A stretch of 64,000 nucleotides of DNA, taken from positions 558,001 to 622,000 of the forward strand of contig OY829366.1 in assembly GCA_963691755.1 (NCBI GenBank), read 5' to 3'. The notes under the pieces were generated by a model. It saw only the letters and a program-made list of their open reading frames with translations, did not search any database and was not told the DNA's origin. The DNA is from Dinoroseobacter sp013215265 (lineage in GTDB: Bacteria > Pseudomonadota > Alphaproteobacteria > Rhodobacterales > Rhodobacteraceae). This document shows, in pieces, positions 37,301 through 44,734 of the stretch. The position numbers were made by a program, and so were the translations under genes. How positions within the stretch are numbered: position 1 is the stretch's first letter; each line of letters begins with the position of its first letter.

Positions 37301-37355
37301 AGGTTTGCGATGCCGCGGTAAGTGTGGCTGCACAAAAAATGACGAACTTTTTCAT
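34323..37355 (-). CDS. Secreted multidomain protein: PG-binding-like, FG-GAP/VCBS repeats, pectinacetylesterase/Notum-like hydrolase
   Basis: A 1010-residue exported protein. A signal peptide (MKKFVIFCAATLTAASQ..., cleavage near LNA-QD) is followed by a peptidoglycan-binding-1-like unit (ILNQLGYDAGRVDGDYGPRT, residues about 40-60). From about 115 to 500 there are six DxDxDG-type calcium loops (DFNNDGLLDF, DFNGDDILDL, DLDADGDVDI, DMDRDGDLDL, DLDTDGDLDI, DVDSNGHLDI) of FG-GAP/VCBS repeats. The C-terminal 350 residues resemble pectinacetylesterase/Notum, with the nucleophile Ser about 853 in GGSSAG and a late WAHGM histidine. ATG 37355 has CAGGAG 5 bases upstream. The gene is AT-richer than its neighbours. 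The substrate is unknown; deacylation of an acetylated polysaccharide or peptide lipid is the family expectation. Confidence 0.8.
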   Translation of the reverse strand: MKKFVIFCAATLTAASQTLNAQDVETTRFEPHPIFTAQFILNQLGYDAGRVDGDYGPRTAAALSEFYEQTDYQDRDPTVADTSDLLALVGAARDAGLRTAPFSGVEHENSNAEFLYPPVSPAITKERYWFGHFWANYDFNNDGLLDFVYTGTMNPENVEVTGEDTAGLCGGRDCEGKMPGPTLFLQDESGAFVDQSNLFVDLRDAPGHSLARQNLVADFNGDDILDLFIADHAIGHHDGIRDSYFLSQPDGTWLESSNTHLSDPNYQIFDHGGAVGDLDADGDVDIVLTELANRLTCWINDGSGSMSKRTCGDVNAFAIELGDMDRDGDLDLVHAGHEFGGSSPTGIALNDGRGNFSRSVRLPSVEGWGTVPEVGLWDLDTDGDLDIVLSRAGILYVGTGVQVIENLGDGSFGSSFYPIVTAPDDYVAEHEGNEWNNFIENFRFHDVDSNGHLDIAFIGGGGGVQQNAQMVRGAYLSNLGDLDFLHIAANDPANRVLRVPESLFGGSGGQGRILSKADIPFGNFHAAAFSDFVHDQSGQSFSPDDFFALDAPILLPTSEAVITAMGNLEIHDRVLAGKYDVIIEWAGREFVATFCQEYYPQYEFLANRLVLGADQGFGGFAELAQFATNSCAFYQGRVAVGAWEADPAISMTGLDAVLNDLNRKEIGLELIVKMPMLTDEQRNEVLTAVGGQVIDMFGNKQSIDVTEENGQASSNEASSSVFYTSSADAVCSNGEPAAFHVYRTGSHQWFVYLQGGGVASNADEYLSRIPTWTTPRTQPGYLQDMPAVEDFLNKGYNVAVIPYCSNDLYQGSHTHMIRGETVYFRGRAIVKDIIGQLAPELSSASRVVFGGSSAGAIGLGYNADLIAQFDDPYLLVDSFWLDTESRAVRDNWIGPNWDAIEQFVYANMPEHCGSQWASCFPQRTHFDQYGFENVFFIWNMGDPYMRGDTNANRASVESDLAYYGQGLSIQNGDALHPDYADWAHGMLFNDFYDFPLEGGSLQARIWEWLD

Positions 37356-37831
37356 GAAAACTCCTGGATACAAGTGGGAGTATTTCTAACGAACCGCTGC
37401 AATTCAACTTTTTTGGGATTTCACTTCGATGGCGTCAATTCTTGAAGCCACGACTGCAGCGCGTCTAGAGAGTAGGCCTCACCACTTCCTTGGCCTGCGG
37501 AGCGTGAAGCCCAGCCTCAGAGTTCGTCAGATATTTCTGTGGGGCATTCGATCTGTCTAAGGCGGTTATGAAATGAATAACGGAAACTGTGCAGGCTGCA
37601 TCCTTTTAGGAACATACGGGCTGAGCTACTCATTCAATGCAGCGCTCGCAGTATTAGCTGAGGTGGTAGTCTATCAATTGTATCTGGGAAAGGTGAACTG
37701 TGACGCTAAATCAACCTGCAGTAGATTTTGCGCCAATCTAGATCTCAAAGACAGTTGCTATCTTGAATTCTTGTTATGTCACATCAGTGACGTGGGAGCG
37801 CTCTCAAATTGCGACAATGTCGTCTGAAGAT
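37356..37831. other. Intergenic region without a supported gene
   Basis: This stretch of nearly 480 bases lies upstream of the secreted hydrolase gene and downstream of the lacI-type gene. Short frames exist (the longest at 37573-37827 on the plus strand, 84 codons with many cysteines) but none has a recognisable domain or a convincing ribosome-binding site. It should contain the promoter of the gene at 37355. I see no repeat or RNA gene. Confidence 0.5.
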
Positions 37832-38890
37832 TCAAAGATTGGTTTTAAGGATTATCTCGATCCTGATCTTTTCTTGCGATCGCAGCGTCGAGCGCGCATC
37901 CGTCAGTGCACGAAGCTTTCGGACAGCGCTCCTCACAAGATGACCGGGATCCTGCGTTATGACTGCGTCAAGTGTGCCATCGACCAGAGCGTTTTCCGTA
38001 CACGGCGTACGTTCATGTGCGATAATCACTATGTTCTGTGGGAGAGCCACGTTCCAGATTGCAGAAAGCGGCCCGCGCGCCTCTGAAGACAGAATATAAA
38101 CGCCGACGATGTCTTTCTGATGCCGAAAGGTCTCTGAGATGATGTGATCGGCGCGGTCTTGTGATCCATAGGTTTCCAGCGATGGTAGCGCCGTAAGGTG
38201 CTGAAATTCCGAATTGACCACATGGTCGAATCCCGAACGGCGCTCCAGGCTATCCCGTGAAAGGATGCTGTCTGCAATTATCGCAAGCTTTCCCGCCCGG
38301 TTTGGCAGAAATCGCCCCATCAGGATTCCGGCGGTCGCTCCCGCCGCGTGATTGTCGATACCGACCCATTTGTCGCCATTCAATGTTTGGTTGGAGATAA
38401 ATGGCAATGCGTGAACGCCGCGCTCCTGTAGACGATGGATGGCATCCCGAACCTGCGGCGTTTCGGGGGCCATTATTGCCACTCCGTCGACAGTCTCGGG
38501 GGACAGAGAGGCCAGCAGGGCGGCAATCTTAAATGGGTCGTTCTGATCAACCAGGCGGACGCTCGTCGTTACCATGTCCGCTGTAAACGCAGTTTGCGCT
38601 TCGTTGATGTGCCTTAGGATTTCGCCATGGAACTGGTCTCCTGACTGGGGCAAAATGAAGAGAAACCTGTAGGTACGGCTTTTCGCCAGATTGGCTGCCG
38701 CGATATTGCGAACAAAGCCAATTTGCTCAATTGCAGCATTGACCTTGTCCACGGTTCGTTTCTTGACACCTTCGCGCCCGTTCAGAACCCGGTCGACGGT
38801 CGCGCGGCTGACCCCTGCGACCCGCGCGAGGTCTTTCGTCGTTGGGCGTGTTAGCACGCCGTCATCAGATTGCGATGCAGATTTGTTCAT
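37832..38890 (-). CDS. LacI family transcriptional regulator
   Basis: A 352-residue repressor-type regulator. The N-terminal LacI helix-turn-helix covers about residues 16-65 (TTKDLARVAGVSRATVDRVLNG, split at the turn), with the hinge helix IAAANLAKSR that binds the operator minor groove. The rest is a periplasmic-binding-protein-like sugar-sensing domain of the RbsB-like peripla_BP_4 type. It is divergent from the ABC sugar importer and the intergenic region has three palindromes, so it most likely controls that operon and itself. The inducer is unknown. Confidence 0.9.
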   Translation of the reverse strand: MNKSASQSDDGVLTRPTTKDLARVAGVSRATVDRVLNGREGVKKRTVDKVNAAIEQIGFVRNIAAANLAKSRTYRFLFILPQSGDQFHGEILRHINEAQTAFTADMVTTSVRLVDQNDPFKIAALLASLSPETVDGVAIMAPETPQVRDAIHRLQERGVHALPFISNQTLNGDKWVGIDNHAAGATAGILMGRFLPNRAGKLAIIADSILSRDSLERRSGFDHVVNSEFQHLTALPSLETYGSQDRADHIISETFRHQKDIVGVYILSSEARGPLSAIWNVALPQNIVIIAHERTPCTENALVDGTLDAVITQDPGHLVRSAVRKLRALTDARSTLRSQEKIRIEIILKTNL

Positions 38891-38949
38891 ATCTAACGCG
38901 CTTAGTTCACAGCTTTTGGTCGTAAGGATAACCTCCTTTTAGCATATTT

Positions 38950-39025
38950 TGAGACACGTGCATCAAAATAATATTGCTTTGAGACACGTGCATCAAAATA
39001 ATATTGCTTTGAGGCACGTGTCTCA
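38950..39025. promoter_or_regulatory. Three phased LacI-type operators with a putative promoter
   Basis: Three 16-bp palindromes centred on CACGTG lie at 38950-38965 and 38980-38995 (both TGAGACACGTGCATCA) and 39010-39025 (TGAGGCACGTGTCTCA). They are exactly 30 bases apart, inside a 30-bp direct repeat that includes an AT-rich spacer. TTGCTT at 39004 and TATGAA at 39027 are separated by 17 bases, so the third palindrome would fill the spacer of a sigma-70 promoter reading toward the ABC genes. LacI-family regulators bind such CG-centred palindromes, which makes the divergent LacI gene the obvious partner. Promoter assignment is inference. Confidence 0.75.
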
Positions 39026-39094
39026 TTATGAACTATTTCATAGATGATTCGACACAAACCGTGCCGGAAGCACTACTTTGGGAGGGAAATCGGA

Positions 39095-40417
39095 ATGAGA
39101 ACGAAACTATTCACCACGGCCGGCGTTGGTGCCATGCTCGCAGTATCCGTTGCGTCGAGCGCTCAGGCCGAGGACCTGACGCTATGCTGGGCTGCATGGG
39201 ACCCTGCCAATGCTCTCATCGAGCTGAGTAAAGATTTCGAAGCGGAATCCGGCCACTCTATGAGCTTTGAGTTCGTTCCGTGGACAAGTTTTGCTGATCG
39301 TATGCTCAACGAATTGAACTCTGGTGGTCAGCTTTGTGATTTGATGATCGGCGATAGCCAATGGATCGGTGGTGGCGCCGAGAACGGCCACTATGTCAAA
39401 CTGAACGACTTCTTCGACGCCAACGGCATTACGATGGATGACTTCATCCCGGCCACCGTGACGGGTTATGCGGAATGGCCGAAGGGCACGCCCAACTATT
39501 ACGCTTTGCCCGCTTTTGGAGATGTCGTGGGTTGGACCTATCGCAAAGACTGGTTTGAGCGACCAGAGCTGCAATCGGAATTTAAAGACACCTATGGGCG
39601 TGAGCTTGGCGTGCCGGCATCACTCGAAGAACTCAAGGACATCGCCGAGTTCTTCCAGGGACGCGATATTGATGGAACAACTGTTTACGGCGCTGCCATC
39701 TACACCGAGCGCGGGTCGGAAGGCATCACCATGGGCGTAACTAACGCGCTCTACAACTACGGTTTCGAATACGAGAACCCGGATCAGCCCTACGATATTG
39801 ATGGTTTTGCAAACTCGGAGGGTGCGGTTGCAGGTCTTGAGTTCTACAAAGAGCTCTACGAAACCGGCACGCCTCCCGGGTCTTCTAACTGGTATATGGG
39901 CGAGAACATCGATGCTTACCGGTCCGGACAAGTGGCGATGCAGATGAACTTTGCGTTTATTTGGCCCGGAGTTGAGGCTGACGCGAACGTTGGTAGCGGT
40001 CGGTCAGGCTACTTCCCGAACCCGGCAGGACCGGCAGGTCAATTCGCGCAATTGGGCGGGCAGGGTATTTCTGTCGTTGCGTACTCTGAAAAGCAGGATG
40101 CTGCGCTGGAATACATTCAGTGGTTCGCTCAACCTGAAATCCAGGCAAAGTGGTGGGAACTAGGTGGTTATTCTGCCCTGAAAGCTGTTGTCGAAGATCC
40201 CGGCTTTGCCAGCAGCCAGCCATATGCTCAGACCTTCCTCGATTCTATGGCAATCGTGAAGGACTTCTGGGCTGAGCCTGCCTACGCTGACCTCCTCATC
40301 CCGATGCAGGAACGGATCCACAACTATGTGGTTGCCGGCGAGGGTAGCGCACAGGAAGCGCTTGATGGACTTGTTCGCGATTGGATCGAAGTATTCGAGG
40401 ACGAAGGCAAGCTCTAG
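39095..40417 (+). CDS. ABC transporter substrate-binding protein, family 1 (CUT1)
   Basis: A 440-residue periplasmic sugar-binding protein. The signal peptide MRTKLFTTAGVGAMLAVSVA ends near AQA-ED. The mature part is a family-1 extracellular solute-binding fold with many tryptophans and acidic residues around the cleft (WAAWDP, GDSQWIGG, FAFIWPG), and a C-terminal IQWFAQPEIQAKWW block typical of CUT1 binding proteins. ATG 39095 is chosen because GGGAGGGAAA lies about 9 bases upstream; a frame from 39044 precedes the signal peptide. It is the first gene of the importer operon and is under the triple operator. The ligand is not evident; DhaKL downstream points to a polyol or triose. Confidence 0.9.
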   Translation: MRTKLFTTAGVGAMLAVSVASSAQAEDLTLCWAAWDPANALIELSKDFEAESGHSMSFEFVPWTSFADRMLNELNSGGQLCDLMIGDSQWIGGGAENGHYVKLNDFFDANGITMDDFIPATVTGYAEWPKGTPNYYALPAFGDVVGWTYRKDWFERPELQSEFKDTYGRELGVPASLEELKDIAEFFQGRDIDGTTVYGAAIYTERGSEGITMGVTNALYNYGFEYENPDQPYDIDGFANSEGAVAGLEFYKELYETGTPPGSSNWYMGENIDAYRSGQVAMQMNFAFIWPGVEADANVGSGRSGYFPNPAGPAGQFAQLGGQGISVVAYSEKQDAALEYIQWFAQPEIQAKWWELGGYSALKAVVEDPGFASSQPYAQTFLDSMAIVKDFWAEPAYADLLIPMQERIHNYVVAGEGSAQEALDGLVRDWIEVFEDEGKL

Positions 40418-40428
40418 GCTCCTCCCTG

Positions 40429-40459
40429 TCGGGCGGAGGGAGCAACTTCCGCCCGATTT
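40429..40459 (+). terminator. Hairpin after the binding-protein gene (attenuator-like)
   Basis: A perfect 9-bp inverted repeat TCGGGCGGA (40429-40437) and TCCGCCCGA (40448-40456) with a 10-base loop, followed by TTT. It lies 12 bases after the substrate-binding-protein stop and well before the first permease. Such hairpins often protect the upstream mRNA or partly stop transcription so the binding protein is made in excess; here that is inference. Confidence 0.55.
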
Positions 40460-40563
40460 CACTCTACAGCCGGTTTGCAAGTTGGCTGGAGCGCTTTCTC
40501 TTCAATTTTTGTCTAAGATCCGAACCGGGGCCTGCTTGGCTCTTGTTGAGGAGGATATGAACT

Positions 40564-41511
40564 GTGACCAATCACGCCATCGAAAGCGCTGCGAAACAAA
40601 CGCCAGACGGTTTAGCGCGTCGCATCAGGGGGCTATCTGACCGCGCAATAGCGTGGATATTCGTCGCGCCTACGATCATTCTGCTGCTCGCTGTGAACAT
40701 ATTCCCCTTAATTTGGACGATCCGGCTTAGCTTCACCAACTTTCGTGTGAACCGCCCAAATAAAGACGTCGAATGGGTTGGGTTGCGGAATTACGAGCGT
40801 ATCCTGTCAGACTCCGACATCTGGAATACGATGCAAGCAACTGCTCACTTCCTGATCTGGACCATCGTGCTGCAGGTGCTGATCGGGTTCACGCTGGCAT
40901 ATCTAATTAACAAGAAATTCAAGGGAAACGACCTGTGGACCACGATTATCGTATTCCCAATGATGCTATCTCCAGCCGTCGTCGGTAACTTCTGGACCTT
41001 CTTGTACCAACCGCAAATCGGTCTTTTTAACTACGCCGTAGCCTTCTTCACGGGTGCTGACCCGGCGAGTTTCTCGATGATCGGCGACGTACACCTAGCG
41101 CCATGGGCCATCGTAATCGCTGATACTTGGATGTGGACACCCTTTGTTATGCTGATTTGTCTTGCCGGGCTGCGATCAATTCCTGACAGCATCTATGAGG
41201 CTGCGGAATGCGATCGTGCCAGTAAATGGCGTCAGTTCTGGACGATTACGATCCCAATGGCTCTGCCGTTCCTGATGTTGGCCGTGCTCTTCCGGGGGAT
41301 CGAGAACTTCAAGATGTTCGACCTTGTCGTCCAACTGACTGGTGGTGGCCCCGGCAACACCACCACCCTGACCTCAATCGATCTGAAACGTGAAGCGTTC
41401 GAGAGATGGCGAACGGGCTACTCCTCTGCCTATGCCGTCATTCTATTTGTCACCGTCTTCGGCCTTGCCTCGATCTACGTCAAAGCCCTTAACAAGGTAA
41501 AAGAAAGATGA
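40564..41511 (+). CDS. ABC sugar permease, MalF type
   Basis: A 315-residue CUT1 permease with six to seven membrane helices and the cytoplasmic EAA loop (IYEAAECDRASKWRQFWTI) that contacts the ATPase. The N-terminal VAPTIILLLAVNIFPLIWTI helix and the late FRGIENFKMFDLVVQLTGGGPG segment are typical of MalF/UgpA relatives. It starts at GTG 40564 with GAGGAGG about 8 bases upstream and overlaps the MalG-type gene by 4 bases (ATGA). Confidence 0.92.
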   Translation: MTNHAIESAAKQTPDGLARRIRGLSDRAIAWIFVAPTIILLLAVNIFPLIWTIRLSFTNFRVNRPNKDVEWVGLRNYERILSDSDIWNTMQATAHFLIWTIVLQVLIGFTLAYLINKKFKGNDLWTTIIVFPMMLSPAVVGNFWTFLYQPQIGLFNYAVAFFTGADPASFSMIGDVHLAPWAIVIADTWMWTPFVMLICLAGLRSIPDSIYEAAECDRASKWRQFWTITIPMALPFLMLAVLFRGIENFKMFDLVVQLTGGGPGNTTTLTSIDLKREAFERWRTGYSSAYAVILFVTVFGLASIYVKALNKVKER

Positions 41512-42446
41512 GCTTCTCGGTCACAGAACCGTCCGTCCGGACGAAGTGGTTCGCTGGTCTTCTGGTTGTCGGCTATGCGATTGTCACGCTGATCCCGTTG
41601 TTGTGGATCATCGCAACCGGCTTCAAATCGCCCGCGGATTCGATCGCCTATCCGCCTGTTGTTGTGTTCGAGCCGACGCTGGAGGGGTATGTGAACCTCT
41701 TTACCGACCGAACCCGCGCTACCGAAGGAATGTTGGAAGAAGCGGGACCTCCGACCACCTGGTACGAGGAAATCGTTCGTGAACGCGGTACGGTCATCAC
41801 TGGTCCCTCCCGCTACGGTGAACGGTTCCTGAACTCGGTAATTATTGGCTTCGGATCTACCGCACTTTGCATGCTGCTTGGAACGATGGCCGCCTATGCC
41901 TTCAGCCGGTTCAGAGTGCCCCTGAAGGACGACCTCTTGTTCTTCATCCTATCGACGCGGATGATGCCGCCCATCGCAGTTGCTATTCCAATATTCCTGA
42001 TGTTCCGCAGTCTGGGTCTGAACGACACCCATCTCGGGATGATACTGCTCTATACGGCCGTGAATCTGTCCTTGTCGGTCTGGCTGCTGAAGGGGTTCAT
42101 CGACGAAATCCCAATCGAATATGAAGAGGCTGCTCTGATTGATGGGTACACCCGCTTTCAAGCCTTTTACAAAGTCGTGCTACCGCAAGCAGCGACTGGA
42201 ATTGCCTCGACCGCGATCTTCTGTCTGATCTTTGCATGGAATGAGTATGCTTTTGCGGTGCTGCTGACCTCGGGCAATGCACAAACCGCTCCGCCCTTTA
42301 TTCCCACCATCATCGGTGTCGCTGGCAAAGATTGGCCGGCCGTCGCCGCGGGCGCTACGATCTTCCTCGTGCCTGTTATGGTCTTCACCATCCTGCTTCG
42401 CAAACACTTGCTTCGCGGGATCACATTCGGGGCGGTACGCAAATGA
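41508..42446 (+). CDS. ABC sugar permease, MalG type
   Basis: A 312-residue CUT1 permease pairing with the preceding gene. It has the EAA motif EYEEAALIDGYTRFQAFYKV and the MalG/UgpE-type FAWNEYAFAVLLTS segment. A loop of about 50 residues between the first two helices (about residues 50-105) is longer than usual and may touch the binding protein. It overlaps both neighbours through ATGA junctions, so the operon is tightly coupled. Confidence 0.92.
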   Translation: MSFSVTEPSVRTKWFAGLLVVGYAIVTLIPLLWIIATGFKSPADSIAYPPVVVFEPTLEGYVNLFTDRTRATEGMLEEAGPPTTWYEEIVRERGTVITGPSRYGERFLNSVIIGFGSTALCMLLGTMAAYAFSRFRVPLKDDLLFFILSTRMMPPIAVAIPIFLMFRSLGLNDTHLGMILLYTAVNLSLSVWLLKGFIDEIPIEYEEAALIDGYTRFQAFYKVVLPQAATGIASTAIFCLIFAWNEYAFAVLLTSGNAQTAPPFIPTIIGVAGKDWPAVAAGATIFLVPVMVFTILLRKHLLRGITFGAVRK

Positions 42447-42631
42447 CCGACTTCATAAATGGATTGCTGGGCTTTCGCCGTGGCCCCTGGGAAATGCTGG
42501 CTTCGATACTGATCGCCCTGGGTGTCGTGATGCTGATGCAGCCCTTTGTCTTATGGCTCTATAGCTACTCCTTCGTCGTCACACTTGTTGGCACGGTGAT
42601 GTTCGTCATCGTCAGCCACTTCAGGGAGTAG
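42443..42631 (+). CDS. Small two-helix membrane protein in ABC operon
   Basis: A 62-residue protein, MTDFINGLLGFRRGPWEMLA followed by two hydrophobic helices (about residues 18-36 and 40-57). The start ATG overlaps the MalG-type stop (ATGA) and it ends 4 bases before the first ATPase gene, so it is translated as part of the transporter operon. I do not recognise a named family; small membrane proteins occur at this position in some polyol/glycerol ABC operons. It may be an accessory subunit that stabilises the permease. It is easy to miss because of its size. Confidence 0.75.
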   Translation: MTDFINGLLGFRRGPWEMLASILIALGVVMLMQPFVLWLYSYSFVVTLVGTVMFVIVSHFRE

Positions 42632-42635
42632 GCAC

Positions 42636-43733
42636 ATGGCACAGATACGCATCGAAAACGTGCGCAAAGACTTTGGTGCATTCAACGCTGTCAAATCCTC
42701 GACCTTCACAATTGAGGATGGCGAGTTCTTCATGCTGCTTGGGCCCTCGGGCTGCGGTAAGACGACGACCCTGCGCATGATGGCGGGATTGGAGCTGTCG
42801 ACGTCCGGCGAGATATTCATCGACGGAGAAGAGGTCGGGCAGAAGCCCGCCAGTCAGCGTGATATCGCTTTCGTCTTTCAGATGTTCGCGCTCTATCCGC
42901 ACATGAACGTAGGTAAGAACATCAGCTATCCACTGATCAGCCAGGGCATGCCGAAAGCGCAGGTAAAAGCAAAGGTCGCGGAAATCGCCGAGATCCTCGG
43001 GATTTCTGACATCCTGCATCGCCCTGTTGGAGGGCTATCGGGCGGCGATCGGCAACGGGTCGCTCTTGGTCGCGCGATCGTCCGGGATCCAAAGGCGTTC
43101 CTAATGGATGAACCGCTTGGCGCGCTCGATGCCGAGTTCCGAGAGCGTATGTCAGAAGAACTGCGCGCGTTGCATGACCGTATGGGAGCAACGACCGTTT
43201 ATGTGACCCATGACCAACTTGAAGCTATGCAAATGGGCGACAAGATTGTCGTGATGAACCACGGCGTCATCGAGCAGTTCGGCGTGCCTCAGGAAATCTA
43301 CGATTGGCCAGCGACGAAATTCGTGGCCGAGTTCATCGGCTCTCCTCCAATGAATTTTTTGGAATTCAATGGAACAGTTGGCAAGGGAGCTGAACACGTA
43401 CAACTAGGCGAGGCGCGAATTGCTATACCGCGCCAACTGGGTGGAGAGAGCGGCGCGCTGACTTTGGGTGTTCGACCCGAACATGTTTACCTGAACGATG
43501 CAGCCCCTTATCGCGGCGAGGTTGTGGCAACCGAATATTTGGGAACCACGCAGATCGTTACGTTGAAAACCGAACACGGACAGATCAAAGCGCGGATCCC
43601 GTCCAACGTGATTGTCAAGGAAGGCGAGCGCACAGGCCTCGATCTTGATGCTCGTACGCTCTCGCTGTTCGACGCAACGACCGGTCACGCGCTGCGGTCT
43701 GAAGCAAACCAGGAGGTCCTGAACAATGGCTGA
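42636..43733 (+). CDS. ABC transporter ATP-binding protein 1 (MalK/UgpC family)
   Basis: A 365-residue importer ATPase. Walker A is GPSGCGKTTT, the signature is LSGGDRQRV (D where most have Q), Walker B ends FLMDEPLGALD, and the H-loop is VTHDQLEAM. The C-terminal 120 residues are the TOBE/MalK regulatory domain (LGVRPEHVYL). It overlaps the second ATPase gene by 8 bases. Two non-identical ATPases suggest a heterodimer, as in rhizobial glycerol GlpST. Confidence 0.93.
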   Translation: MAQIRIENVRKDFGAFNAVKSSTFTIEDGEFFMLLGPSGCGKTTTLRMMAGLELSTSGEIFIDGEEVGQKPASQRDIAFVFQMFALYPHMNVGKNISYPLISQGMPKAQVKAKVAEIAEILGISDILHRPVGGLSGGDRQRVALGRAIVRDPKAFLMDEPLGALDAEFRERMSEELRALHDRMGATTVYVTHDQLEAMQMGDKIVVMNHGVIEQFGVPQEIYDWPATKFVAEFIGSPPMNFLEFNGTVGKGAEHVQLGEARIAIPRQLGGESGALTLGVRPEHVYLNDAAPYRGEVVATEYLGTTQIVTLKTEHGQIKARIPSNVIVKEGERTGLDLDARTLSLFDATTGHALRSEANQEVLNNG

Positions 43734-44721
43734 GGTTGTCCTGCACGACGTTTCGAAGCGTTTCGGGTCTGATACCGCGCTGGATGGTGTAAGCATGACA
43801 GTGCCAGATGGTGCTTTTGTTGTTCTTCTAGGGCCAACAGGCGCCGGAAAGACGACCACCTTGCGTTTGGTCTCCGGCCTTGAAGTGCCGGACGCCGGAA
43901 AAGTATCAATCGGTGGCCGAGATATGGCTGGGCTAACGCCTGCCCAACGCGATGTGGCTATGGTGTTCCAGCAATACTCACTCTATCCGCACCTATCGGT
44001 TCGTGAAAACCTCGAGTTCCCACTAAAGTCTCCTATCCTGCGTACGCCTCAGCCCGAGATTGATCGCAAGGTCGGTGAAGTGGCCGAAATCCTGCAAATA
44101 TCGCACAAGCTAGATAATAAGGCGACAGCGCTTTCAGGTGGCGAGATGCAACGTGTGTCGATTGGTCGAGCGCTGGTACGAAACCCTTCGGTTTACTTGA
44201 TGGACGAGCCGCTGAGCTCCCTTGATGCCAAGTTGAGAAGCGACCTGCGGATCGAACTCAAGAACATCCAGTCCCATTCTGGTGCAACGTTGCTCTACGT
44301 CACGCATGACCAGATCGAAGCTATGACGATGGCCACACATGTCGGTGTGCTGGACAATGGACGCCTTGTTCAATTTGGAACCCCACGAGAGATCTATGAA
44401 AACCCAGTAAGCATCTATGCGGCAAGTCGTTTGGGTCTACCACGCATTAATGTGCTACCCGCAGATGCCTTTGCTGGCGCGCCGGATCAGGCGGCTTTCA
44501 TTGGGTTGCGACCAGAACAAATTCTACAGGGTGACGGACAGGAGTGCTTTGTCGAGCGGGTCGAGCATTTGGGAGATCAGACGCGCTTGCATCTGAAGTA
44601 TCGCACACACGATGTGATCACGGTCACGGATGCGCACACCGAACTAACCCATGGTGATGTCATCAAGATTCAGCCCGCAAACCCATTTTATTTTGACGCA
44701 GCAGGCGCACGGATCGCTTGA
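43726..44721 (+). CDS. ABC transporter ATP-binding protein 2 (MalK/UgpC family)
   Basis: A 331-residue importer ATPase with Walker A GPTGAGKTTT, signature LSGGEMQRVS, Walker B YLMDEPLSSLD and H-loop VTHDQIEAM, then a shorter C-terminal TOBE domain (FIGLRPEQIL). It differs clearly from ATPase 1, including the signature, so it is not a recent duplicate. It starts inside the end of ATPase 1 (overlap 8 bases) and is followed by the DhaKL gene after 13 bases. Confidence 0.93.
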   Translation: MAEVVLHDVSKRFGSDTALDGVSMTVPDGAFVVLLGPTGAGKTTTLRLVSGLEVPDAGKVSIGGRDMAGLTPAQRDVAMVFQQYSLYPHLSVRENLEFPLKSPILRTPQPEIDRKVGEVAEILQISHKLDNKATALSGGEMQRVSIGRALVRNPSVYLMDEPLSSLDAKLRSDLRIELKNIQSHSGATLLYVTHDQIEAMTMATHVGVLDNGRLVQFGTPREIYENPVSIYAASRLGLPRINVLPADAFAGAPDQAAFIGLRPEQILQGDGQECFVERVEHLGDQTRLHLKYRTHDVITVTDAHTELTHGDVIKIQPANPFYFDAAGARIA

Positions 44722-44734
44722 GGAGGATGCCACA

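Noticed and set aside
37573..37827. 84-codon cysteine-rich frame in the intergenic gap
   Set aside because: No ribosome-binding site, signal or known motif supports it; it may be chance in AT-richer DNA.
38941..39030. Possible CRISPR array from three 30-base repeats
   Set aside because: The repeats are directly tandem with no unique spacers, only three copies exist, no cas genes are near, and palindromes centred on CACGTG beside a LacI gene explain them as operators.
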